A program made the translations under genes and the position numbers. From Aquamicrobium lusatiense (GTDB taxonomy: Bacteria; Pseudomonadota; Alphaproteobacteria; Rhizobiales; Rhizobiaceae): a stretch of DNA of 64,000 nucleotides. The stretch is taken from positions 62,001-126,000 of the forward strand of contig NZ_JACHEU010000002.1 in NCBI RefSeq assembly GCF_014201615.1, in the 5' to 3' direction. Of the stretch, positions 55,331 through 64,000 are shown one piece after another. How positions within the stretch are numbered: the stretch's first letter is position 1; the number at the start of each line of letters is the position of its first letter. Below the pieces are notes generated by a model. It saw nothing but the letters and a program-made list of their open reading frames with translations. It was not told where the DNA came from and searched no databases.

Positions 55331-55558
55331 AACCCACCGGAGACATCCTTCGCAATGAACGGTTCTGCGGACTTTCCGCTTCGACATCGCCAGCAAGTGT
55401 GCCGCCACCCGGCTTGAACATGATGGCCACTTCCACGGAGGTGGACTTTTGCATGGATGCAGGGGATTATCGGATGCCAGCCAAAATATTGGATCATCAC
55501 CCCGCCACCTGACGCCGGAATCGTGCTGGCCAGGGCGGCGGCTCCATATGGGAAAAGC

Positions 55559-56503
55559 ATGCGCTTCACGCTTCGACAGTTGAGCTATTTCGTCGCCGCC
55601 GGAGAAACCGGCAGCGTCACGCGCGCAGCCGAACAGGTCAACATCTCCCAGCCGTCGATTTCGGCGGCGATCTCGCATCTGGAAGTCGAGTTTGGCGTGC
55701 AGCTCTTCGTGCGCCATCATGCACAGGGCCTTTCGCTGACGCCTGCCGGACAAAGGCTGCTTGTCGCCGCCAAGAACGCATTGCGCACGACGAACGGGCT
55801 CTACGAAGTCGTCAACGCGACGATGAGCGCGGTCACGGGTCCGATCAATGTCGGCTCCTTCCGAACCTTCACGCCGCTGATCATACCGGAGCTCTGGCAG
55901 AGCTTCATCGCCAGATATCCGGACGTGCGCATGCACGTCACCGAAGGCAGCGAGGCCGAGTTGCTCGACGGCCTCAGAACCGCGCGGATCGACGTGGCGA
56001 TGACCTACGAATTCAGCGTGACCGCCGACATGGATTTCGTGCCATTGGCCGAGCTTCCGACCTATGTGCTGCTGGCGGCGGATCATCCTTTTGCCACGCG
56101 CCCCAGATTGCGGCTGACGGAACTGGCGGACGAGCCTTTCATCCTGCTCGATCTTCCCCTCACGCGGCAATATTTCCTGTCCCTGTTCGAACGCGCCGGC
56201 GTCGCGCCCAGGATCGTCACCGAAACCAGCCTGCCGGCTGCCCTGCGTTCCTATGTCGGGGCGGGAATAGGCTTTTCGATGATGACGGTGCGCCCCCGCA
56301 ACATGAGCGCGGAGAACGGCTGCCCGCTGGCCTATGTCGAGCTTGACGATGATTGCCCGCCGATGAAACTGGGCCTCGCCAGCCTGAAGGAACTCAAGCG
56401 GTCGCGGGTTGCGGAAGCCTTCGAGGAGTTTTGCCGGGAACTCATTCACGGCGGCACCCTGCCCGGCATGGTGCCCATTCCGGCACCACAATCTGCCACC
56501 TGA
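55559..56503 (+). CDS. LysR-family regulator of the HpaB/importer 2 locus
   Basis: This 314-residue LysR protein has an HTH at residues 1-60 (LSYFVAAGETGSVTRAAEQV, SQPSISAAISHLE) and an effector domain from about 93 (GPINVGSFRTFTPLIIPELW). The effector domain is homologous to the C-terminal part of the flavin-reductase fusion encoded 134 bp downstream. The ATG at 55559 gives the standard LysR opening RFTLRQL. It probably activates the catabolic and transport operons. Confidence 0.9.
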   Translation: MRFTLRQLSYFVAAGETGSVTRAAEQVNISQPSISAAISHLEVEFGVQLFVRHHAQGLSLTPAGQRLLVAAKNALRTTNGLYEVVNATMSAVTGPINVGSFRTFTPLIIPELWQSFIARYPDVRMHVTEGSEAELLDGLRTARIDVAMTYEFSVTADMDFVPLAELPTYVLLAADHPFATRPRLRLTELADEPFILLDLPLTRQYFLSLFERAGVAPRIVTETSLPAALRSYVGAGIGFSMMTVRPRNMSAENGCPLAYVELDDDCPPMKLGLASLKELKRSRVAEAFEEFCRELIHGGTLPGMVPIPAPQSAT

Positions 56504-56637
56504 ACGAGCTTCCTCGCTTTTTCAAAGGCAGAACACCAGAAAAGCCTTCTTTCGTGTTTGGCCCCGCACTGGAACAATACTGGAGCAGTACCGCCGCCGG
56601 GCGGATATTCAACCAGTTGGAAATACGGAGTGCCGGG

Positions 56638-57810
56638 TTGGACGCGAAGATTGAACAGGCCATCCGCAACAAGTTCCTTGAGGGCATGAGCCATGCGGCC
56701 TGCACGGTGAACATCGTCACCACCGACGGGGCGGTCGGGCGCGCAGGCGTTACCGTCTCGGCCATGGCCTCGGTATCCGCCGACAGCGACTGGCCGACCT
56801 TGCTCGTATGCGTGCATCACCTGAGCCCAGCAGCGGCAAAGATCGTCGAGAACGGCGTGTTGTGCGTCAACGTCCTCAGGGACGACCAGTCCTATATCTC
56901 GGACACATTCGCCGGCCGTTTCCGGGACGAAGTCAGCGACAAGTTCGAATGCACCGAGTGGGTGAACATGCCCTCGGGCGCTCCGCGCATTGCCGATCCG
57001 CTCGTTGCCTTCGACTGTCGGCTGATCTCTTCGGAAAAAGTCGGAACCCACTACATTTTCCTATGCGAGGTGCGTGACCTGCATATTGCCCGCTCGGGTT
57101 CGCCGCTGATCTACGCCAACCGCGCCTATGGAGCTTCCACGCGCATCGACGGTGCAAGATCCCTCGCGGCCGCCCGCATGAACGCCGGGGCAAAGCTCTC
57201 CGTCGGATGCTTTCACACATTCGGTCCCTTCATCATGCCGCGGCTGATCGAGAAGATGGAGGGTATCGGCATCCGCCTGATCGAGGGCGACCAGCGCCGC
57301 CTCAGCGAAAGCCTGCGGGCCGGCGAGAGCGAGATCGCCCTGCTCTACGACATGGATCTGGACGACGATCTCGTGAAGATCCCGGTGGACGAGCTGCATC
57401 CCTATGTGCTGCTTCCCGACGGACACCGTCTGGCGGCGCAATCGGAAATCGAACCCACGGAACTGGCCGAGGAACCGATGGTGCTGCTCGACGCGCCACC
57501 GAGCGCCGATTACTTCGCCGGGATCATGCGCGCGGCCGGCGTCAATCCGCTGATCGCCCATCGCTCGGCCTCGTTTGAAATGGTGCGGGGCATGGTCGGG
57601 CATGGGCTCGGCTACGCGCTGCTGGTGACCAAGCCAGCTTCCGACATGACCTATGACGGGCTGAAACTGGTGGTCAGGCCGCTGGTGGGCCAGAACGCGC
57701 CGAGTTCCATCGTGATCGCCCATCGCAGGCAGGAAACGCTGTCGGCACCTGCCCGCCGCTTCATCGACTGTTGCCGCGAGGTTTTCATGAAAAAAGCCTC
57801 GGTCGCCTGA
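56638..57810 (+). CDS. flavin reductase fused to a LysR effector-binding domain
   Basis: This unusual 390-residue protein has two domains. Residues about 10-168 form an HpaC/RutF-type flavin reductase (AACTVNIVTTDG, TLLVCVHHLSPAAAK, GVLCVNVLRDDQ, and His in GTHYIFLCEV), which should supply FADH2 to the HpaB-type monooxygenase. Residues about 186-385 match the effector-binding domain of the neighbouring LysR protein (VGCFHTFGPFIMPRLIEKM; HPYVLLPDGHRLA; GHGLGYALLVT) but no HTH precedes them. Start is a TTG with GGAG upstream. An in-frame ATG further upstream (56353) lies inside the LysR gene. The effector domain may tune reductase activity to substrate presence. Confidence 0.85.
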   Translation: MDAKIEQAIRNKFLEGMSHAACTVNIVTTDGAVGRAGVTVSAMASVSADSDWPTLLVCVHHLSPAAAKIVENGVLCVNVLRDDQSYISDTFAGRFRDEVSDKFECTEWVNMPSGAPRIADPLVAFDCRLISSEKVGTHYIFLCEVRDLHIARSGSPLIYANRAYGASTRIDGARSLAAARMNAGAKLSVGCFHTFGPFIMPRLIEKMEGIGIRLIEGDQRRLSESLRAGESEIALLYDMDLDDDLVKIPVDELHPYVLLPDGHRLAAQSEIEPTELAEEPMVLLDAPPSADYFAGIMRAAGVNPLIAHRSASFEMVRGMVGHGLGYALLVTKPASDMTYDGLKLVVRPLVGQNAPSSIVIAHRRQETLSAPARRFIDCCREVFMKKASVA

Positions 57811-57871
57811 GGGCGCCGGGGCCGAATGAAATTCGTGGTCCGCTTCAGACCCGACCTTTGGATTGATGCCC

Positions 57872-57911
57872 TTTAGACCGCCTGCGTCCATTCGGATGCA
57901 GGCGGTCTAAA
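57872..57911. other. 18-bp hairpin between convergent operons
   Basis: Arms 57872-57889 and 57894-57911 pair over 18 bp with one G-U position and a 4-nt ATTC loop. It lies between the fusion gene and the convergent hutD gene and is probably a bidirectional transcript end, although U-tracts are weak. Confidence 0.65.
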
Positions 57912-57974
57912 CGATAAATAAAGCATTGAAATCACCGAAAACCGGAGTCCACTTTTCGGCCCGATGCTCTGACC

Positions 57975-58552
57975 TCAATCACGAACCTGTCCGCGTTTCA
58001 GGGGAACGGCCAGAACGGCCGCGTCCGCTAAAAGACCGACGAAAGCATGTTCGTCGAGAAGCGCGCTATCGCCTTCTTGCAAAGAGACCGTTTGTGACGA
58101 TCCCGCGATCTCGCATCCACCCCTGACCGCGAACAGAACGATCATCTCCTCCTGCGCGGTCTCGATATGCTCGCCCCGCGTCAGGATGCGCGCCGGCCCC
58201 AGCTTCCACGCATTCCGAGCAGCCATGACGTTGAGAACCCGCACCGGGCCGGATGTCGGATTCCCGTGCGGCGTGAGGCCGGAATCGAAAGTGTAGGGCT
58301 GCAGGGGCGCCAGCTCCGCCCTGTGCGTGCCGAAATCGAGCGACAGCGCAGCTCCCTCGATCAGGGTGATGGTGCGCTCCACCCCCGCAAACGCGGAAAA
58401 CAGCCCGGGTTCTGCAATGGTCGCCCGGCTGACCCTCACCTCGAACGCGTCGCGTGTCGCCTCTTCGGGAAGCAGGCACACTTCATCGGTCGATCCGGTT
58501 CCGTTCTTCCAGGGCAGCGTCACGTAATCGCTGGCGGGCAGGTGGCGAATGC

Positions 58553-58556
<4 letters not shown>
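57975..58556 (-). CDS. hutD: HutD-family protein
   Basis: This 193-residue cupin-fold protein of the HutD/Ves family shows the conserved opening LPWKNGTGSTDEV and VSRATIAEPGLFSAFAGVERT. In pseudomonads HutD accompanies histidine utilisation and is thought to limit or tune the pathway; its molecular role is not settled. It overlaps the aspartase gene by four bases. In this setting it supports a nitrogenous, possibly imidazole-related substrate. Confidence 0.85.
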
Positions 58557-59977
<1,421 letters not shown>

Positions 59978-59988
59978 GGCGGGGCTGA

Positions 59989-60813
59989 TCAGTCCTGTGT
60001 TTCAAGACGCCACATCTCGGGCGCACTTTGGAGAGGGTATGGGCTGAGGGGGATGAAGCCGCCCTCCGGCGTTATGTCAATGCGAATCCTGTCCGGCTGG
60101 TACCCGGCCCTCTCCGGAAATCCCGCATATCGACCGGCTCTGGGTTTGCAAAGATCGGGATGCATCTCAAGGCTGCCGTCGGCGCGACGCCTCGTTTCGA
60201 CCAGCCATCCCCCTCCCAGAAACCGCGCGGCGCCCCGCAGGTCGCCTGAACGGATCGCCGTGCGAATGAGGGTGGAAGAGACCCGGATGCCGGCATGTGC
60301 GACCTCCGGCGCGATGCTGACACCGAACCCGCGCAACGCGCCCAACTCCGACAGCATGCGCATGTCCCCGGATCGCTTGTTGCCGAACCGGAAATCGGGG
60401 CCGGCAATCACGTGCCGCACGCCCAGAGCCTCCACGAGAATATCATCCACGAATTCGGCAGGCGACATGCCGGCGAACGACCGGTTGAAACGGGGCGAGT
60501 AGATGAAATCCACCCCATATGGCGCCATCAGCAATCGCTTGGCGGACGGTGTCGCCAGCCGGAAGGGCTCATCCTGCGTCGCAAAGAAGCTGCGCGGATG
60601 GGGTTCGCAGGACATGACCGAAACCGGATGTTTTCCGGCGAGGCCATGCGCCATGTGGACGAGTTGCTGATGTCCCACATGCAGGCCATCGAAATTGCCG
60701 AGAATGAGAACGGACCCCCGAAGCGGATGATCGCCGGCGAGGCTTTCCGTGACGATTTCGGGCAGAGCACCCGCTTTGCGCGAGGCGAAGGTGGAAACAA
60801 CCGGCGACATCAT
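59989..60813 (-). CDS. FAD synthetase-like protein (RibF adenylyltransferase domain only)
   Basis: This 274-residue protein matches the N-terminal FMN adenylyltransferase part of RibF: GNFDGLHVGHQQL at residues 39-51 (with HxGH), FNRSFAGMSPAEFVDDIL, DFRFGNKRSGD and SSTLIR. The riboflavin kinase domain (GxVvhGxxxGrxxGFPTaNl type) is not seen; the last 80 residues are unlike it. It could top up FAD for the flavin-dependent enzymes of the locus. The housekeeping ribF is presumably elsewhere. First gene of the aspA-hutD operon. Confidence 0.82.
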   Translation of the reverse strand: MMSPVVSTFASRKAGALPEIVTESLAGDHPLRGSVLILGNFDGLHVGHQQLVHMAHGLAGKHPVSVMSCEPHPRSFFATQDEPFRLATPSAKRLLMAPYGVDFIYSPRFNRSFAGMSPAEFVDDILVEALGVRHVIAGPDFRFGNKRSGDMRMLSELGALRGFGVSIAPEVAHAGIRVSSTLIRTAIRSGDLRGAARFLGGGWLVETRRRADGSLEMHPDLCKPRAGRYAGFPERAGYQPDRIRIDITPEGGFIPLSPYPLQSAPEMWRLETQD

Positions 60814-61053
60814 CGGTCAGCAGCCTGTAACTGGACTGCTTCAGATTAGGTCCGCCAACGAAAGAGAAAAAATCGTATGTTTGGGGGCAATGGATCGGAA
60901 ATTCCGAGGCATTGCCGGGTAAAACTCCCAACCATTTCCCATCATAGCCGGATCAGTCGCGGCTCGAACTGAAACGGCCTGCCGGGCATCGGAGGTTAAA
61001 GGCGCACCGCTTCCGATGGCCGCGCGGAGAGAAGCGCTGATTTGCCCTTTGCT

Positions 61054-62061
61054 TCAGGAAGCTTTCAGAAGATCGGAATAATGCCGCCGGGCGACATCGG
61101 GATGTGAGCGCAGCCGGCTTTTCAGCACATTCACCCCGACATCGCGAAACAGCGGATTTTCGGGATCGCTGGCAGGCCCTTTCGCTTCGGCGGCCAGATC
61201 CTCGGGAAGGTCGAGAAGGGGAATGGTGGCGTCGAGCCTGGCGCCGAAGAAGAACGGCACCGAATAGCGCTCCGCGCCGCGCGGCGGCGTTACCACGCGG
61301 TGCAGCGTCGCGCGCAGATAGCCGTTGGAGGCCAGTTCCAGAAGCTCGCCTATATTGACCACCAGCGTTCCCGGAACGGGCTCGACCTCAACCCATTTGC
61401 CGTCATACTCGACCTGCAGCCCTCCGACATTGTCCTGCAGCAGCAGCGTGAGGAAGCCGCCGTCCTTGTGCGCGCCCACGCCCTGATCGTCTCCGGTCTG
61501 CTCGCGCCCCGGATAGCGCACGATCTTCATGCGGTGGTTGGCACCCTCGCCATAGATCGGCTCGAAAACGTCTTGCGGCTGTTCCAGGGAAACGGCAAAG
61601 GCCTTGAGCAGGCGGATCGCCACCTCGGCCACCTTCGACTGCCATTCGAGAATGGCCGGCCGCAGTTCGGGCAGCGCCTGCGGCCACTGGTTCGGCCCGT
61701 GCAGCCGCGTCCAGGCCGGCTGGCCGCCATTCTGCTTCACCGGCTCGCGTTCGATGCCGAAATCCAGCTGCTCGCGCCAGTCGGCCTGCCCGCGGGTGCG
61801 CTCGCCGGCAACGCGCGTATAGCCGCGGAACTGTGACGAGTTCACCATCTCGATACCGAGCTTGTCCTGTTCCGGCAGATCGAAAAAACGCCGCGACAGC
61901 TCGAACAGCCGGTCGATCTCATCCAGCGTTATGCCGTGGCCATCGAGATAGAAGAAGCCGACATCGCGGGCAGCATAGCGCAGATCCCTCAGGAAGGCCG
62001 TGCGGTCCGCCGGGCCGGATTCGAAGAGGGAAAGATCGAGGATGGGGAAAAGACGGGCCAA
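61054..62061 (-). CDS. 2-oxoglutarate/Fe(II)-dependent oxygenase, isopenicillin-N-synthase-like (copy 1)
   Basis: This 335-residue oxygenase has the two-His-one-carboxylate iron site: His and Asp in GAHKDGGFLTLLLQD and distal His in ATLHRVVTPP. The Arg in ERYSVPFFF binds 2-oxoglutarate. The N-terminal DIOX_N part begins LFPILDLSLF. It is homologous along its length to the next gene (62243). It lies downstream of it on the same strand with a 181-bp gap, so a tandem duplication with divergence is likely. Substrate unknown; amino-acid or peptide oxidation fits the adjacent transporter. Confidence 0.88.
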   Translation of the reverse strand: MARLFPILDLSLFESGPADRTAFLRDLRYAARDVGFFYLDGHGITLDEIDRLFELSRRFFDLPEQDKLGIEMVNSSQFRGYTRVAGERTRGQADWREQLDFGIEREPVKQNGGQPAWTRLHGPNQWPQALPELRPAILEWQSKVAEVAIRLLKAFAVSLEQPQDVFEPIYGEGANHRMKIVRYPGREQTGDDQGVGAHKDGGFLTLLLQDNVGGLQVEYDGKWVEVEPVPGTLVVNIGELLELASNGYLRATLHRVVTPPRGAERYSVPFFFGARLDATIPLLDLPEDLAAEAKGPASDPENPLFRDVGVNVLKSRLRSHPDVARRHYSDLLKAS

Positions 62062-62242
62062 TTTATGCCTCCTTCCGCAATGTTGTCGATGAAACAGGCG
62101 TCGCGCCGCGAGCCTTGGATTTTGGTATCATCGGGGACGGCCGGAACCGGGAAAAGAACAGCCATCCCCCTATCGTCTCCTCCAATGACAAGAGCTGCTA
62201 ATCGCAGCCCCTGTCGTGGAAGCCGTTTTCTTGCCGTGCCGA

Positions 62243-63286
62243 TCAGCCTGCCTTGCCGAACAGCTTTTCCACCAGCGGCGCATGATGCGCCTCAGCCACA
62301 TCCGGATGGGAGCGCAGGCGGCTTTTCAGGTGGTTGATGCCAACCTCGCGGAAGATCGGGTTCAGCGGATCGACGCTGATGCCGCGCTCCTTGCGTTGCA
62401 GTTCTTCGGGGAGATCAATGACGGGAATGGTGGCGTCGTAGCGCGCGCCGAGGAAGAAGGCGACCGAGAAGCGCTCCACGCCGGCCGGCGGCACCACCAC
62501 GTCATGCACGTCGGCGCGCACGAAGCCGTTGGTCGCCAGTTCCAGCAGTTCGCCCGTATTGATGACGAAGGTGCCCGGCACAGGCGGCGCCTCGATCCAC
62601 TCGCCTTCCTCGGTGCGCACCCGCAGGCCCGGAACCGTATCCTGCAGCAGAACGGTGACGAAGCCGCCATCCTTGTGCGCGCCGACGCCCTGATCGCTGT
62701 CGGCCGCATCCCGGCCGGGATAGCGGATGATCTTCAGAAGCTGCGACGGCGACGGCTCGTAGATCGGCGCAAACACGTCCTCCGGCTGGCCGAGCGTCAC
62801 CGCGATGGCCTTGAGCACGTCGATGCCGATGCGCGTGACCTCCGCCTGATAGGCGAGAAGAAGCGGCTTCAGTTCGGGCAGCGCCTGGTCCGGCCACTGG
62901 TTGGGGCCGCGCAGATGCAGCCATGGCTGGTCCTCCGGCACGTTGGCCACAGCCTCGCCCTCGGTGTTGATGTCGAGCTGCTCGCGCCAGTCCTTCTCGC
63001 CGCGCGTATGCTCGCTGCCGGCGCGGTTGTAGCCGCGGAAATGCGGCGACCGGATCATCTCGATCTTCAGCTTCTCATCCAGCGGCAGCGCGAAGAACTT
63101 CTTGGCCGTGGCGACCACCTCGGAAATCAGGTCCGGATCGACGCCATGTCCGGTGAGATAGAAGAAGCCGTGGTCATGCAGGATATCGCGCAGCTCGTCG
63201 ATGAACTTCGCCCGCTCTTCCGGCCCCTCATGAAAGCGCCCGATGTCGACGACCGGAAGGTTTGGAACGGTGGTGTGAACGGTCAT
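62243..63286 (-). CDS. 2-oxoglutarate/Fe(II)-dependent oxygenase, isopenicillin-N-synthase-like (copy 2)
   Basis: This 347-residue paralogue of the previous gene has iron ligands in GAHKDGGFVTVLLQD and ADVHDVVVPP, and the 2-oxoglutarate-binding Arg in ERFSVAFFL. The ATG at 63286 follows AAGGAG. It is transcribed just after an amino-acid ABC permease gene, 40 bp away, so uptake and oxidation of an amino-acid-like compound are probably coupled. Confidence 0.88.
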   Translation of the reverse strand: MTVHTTVPNLPVVDIGRFHEGPEERAKFIDELRDILHDHGFFYLTGHGVDPDLISEVVATAKKFFALPLDEKLKIEMIRSPHFRGYNRAGSEHTRGEKDWREQLDINTEGEAVANVPEDQPWLHLRGPNQWPDQALPELKPLLLAYQAEVTRIGIDVLKAIAVTLGQPEDVFAPIYEPSPSQLLKIIRYPGRDAADSDQGVGAHKDGGFVTVLLQDTVPGLRVRTEEGEWIEAPPVPGTFVINTGELLELATNGFVRADVHDVVVPPAGVERFSVAFFLGARYDATIPVIDLPEELQRKERGISVDPLNPIFREVGINHLKSRLRSHPDVAEAHHAPLVEKLFGKAG

Positions 63287-63326
63287 TCTCGTCTCCTTGG
63301 CATGAATTCGATGGTGTAGCTGCGCA

Positions 63327-64000
63327 TCACCCACGGCCATGCTGCGGCCGGCCGGAAAGGCGGCGCTCCAGCCTGCGGCTGTAACGGGACCCGACGAAGC
63401 AGAAGGTGAAGTAGATTGCCGCCACCAGCAGATAGGCCTCGTCGTAGAAGCCCAGCCATTTCGGGTCGGTGGCGGATGCCTTGGCGGCGTTGAGCAGATC
63501 GAAGATGCCGATCACCGCCAGCAGCGAGGTTGCGAGCAGGAAGCCGATGGCGAGGTTGACGATGCCGGGAATGACCACCCGAAGCGCCTGCGGCAGGATG
63601 ACGAGCTGCATCGAGCGCCAGTAACCGAGACCAAGCGCGGTGGCGGCCTCGTACTGGCCGGGCGGAATGGTCTGCAAGCCACCGCGGACCACTTCCGCCA
63701 GATAGGCGGCCCAGAACAGCGCGATCATGATCATGGCGCGGAAAGTCTTGTCGAGGGTGATGCCTTCCGGCAGCGCCATCGGCACGATCAGCATGGCGAC
63801 ATAGAGGATGGCCACCATCGGCGTGCCGCGCATCAGCTCGATATAGCCGATCGCCAGCGTGCGCAGGCCGCCCATCTTCGAGCGCCGCGCCAGCGCCAGA
63901 AGCACGGCGAGCGGCATCGCCACTGCAAAACACACGGTCCACACCAGAAGCGTGACGGGCAGGCCGCCCCACTGGTTGGACGGAACGATGCGCCCGCCCG
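63327..64000 (-). CDS. polar amino-acid ABC transporter permease, truncated by the window edge
   Basis: This is the C-terminal 223 codons of a HisM/GlnP/AapM-type permease. The frame is open to base 64000, so the true start lies outside the window. Visible are WGGLPVTLLVW, several membrane helices, the MRGTPMVAILY segment and the cytoplasmic EAA loop EAATALGLGYWRSMQLVILP followed by QALRVVIPG. An internal ATG at 63944 is not the start, because conserved sequence continues upstream of it. It resembles AapM of the general L-amino-acid importer. Confidence 0.9.
   Translation of the reverse strand, partial: GGRIVPSNQWGGLPVTLLVWTVCFAVAMPLAVLLALARRSKMGGLRTLAIGYIELMRGTPMVAILYVAMLIVPMALPEGITLDKTFRAMIMIALFWAAYLAEVVRGGLQTIPPGQYEAATALGLGYWRSMQLVILPQALRVVIPGIVNLAIGFLLATSLLAVIGIFDLLNAAKASATDPKWLGFYDEAYLLVAAIYFTFCFVGSRYSRRLERRLSGRPQHGRG

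Noticed and set aside
54371..56491. Long leftward open frame opposite the deacylase and LysR genes
   Set aside because: It is the mirror frame of two well-supported genes, with no ribosome-binding site and no recognisable domain.
56353..56637. Longer N-terminus for the flavin reductase fusion (ATG at 56353)
   Set aside because: It would overlap the end of the LysR gene by about 150 bp in another frame, and the added residues are not protein-like; the TTG at 56638 starts where the reductase family begins.

Overview
The window looks like chromosome of an alphaproteobacterium of the order Hyphomicrobiales (Rhizobiales). It is GC-rich with strong GC bias at third codon positions, and it is dense in ABC uptake systems, LysR/GntR/TetR regulators and acyl-CoA or amino-acid catabolism. 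Genus cannot be fixed from the sequence alone. Little of it is housekeeping: a tRNA-Leu(UAG) and trigger factor. The rest is an integrated element followed by accessory catabolic loci.

1-5426: right end of an integrative element. It holds iteron-like CACAAGTT repeats, a primase-polymerase/helicase-like protein, small leftward genes, an AlpA-type excisionase, a divergent HTH regulator and a tyrosine integrase. It ends in a 3' half of a CAU-anticodon tRNA, the likely attachment site. An IS5-family transposase relic and a membrane protein of unknown function follow, then tRNA-Leu and tig.

9051-22006: one acyl-CoA catabolic regulon in two divergent blocks. The first has TetR regulator + Fe-alcohol dehydrogenase against MaoC + SDR + hotdog thioesterase + thiolase. 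The second has crotonase + a complete branched-chain-type ABC importer + hotdog thioesterase against a CaiC-like acyl-CoA ligase. Both divergent promoters carry the same palindrome (ACATACT-N4-AGTATGT), placed exactly in a 17-bp promoter spacer. The blocks converge on a bidirectional terminator at about 14.3 kb.

22022-27738: LysR regulator, class III aminotransferase and two aldehyde dehydrogenases. 28236-40151: a dipeptide-type ABC importer with a fused double ATPase, a ThDP enzyme, an acetylpolyamine-amidohydrolase-like deacetylase and a GntR regulator, then D- and L-2-hydroxyglutarate-dehydrogenase-like genes with a paralogous GntR regulator. TGATGCATCA palindromes precede both the importer operon and the second regulator. 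40498-45961: quinone-oxidoreductase/LysR pair, FAD monooxygenase and TonB-dependent haem-type receptor.

46176-60813: the most distinctive part. A second branched-chain-type importer diverges from its binding protein, which is followed by an HpaB-type flavin monooxygenase, RidA, a DUF1028 protein, an M20 deacylase, a LysR regulator and a flavin reductase fused to a LysR effector-binding domain without a DNA-binding domain. A convergent operon encodes a FAD-synthetase-like protein, aspartase and HutD. I infer a flavin-dependent pathway that opens a nitrogen-containing substrate and drains it through aspartate to fumarate. The window ends with two paralogous 2-oxoglutarate/Fe(II) oxygenases and a truncated polar amino-acid ABC permease.
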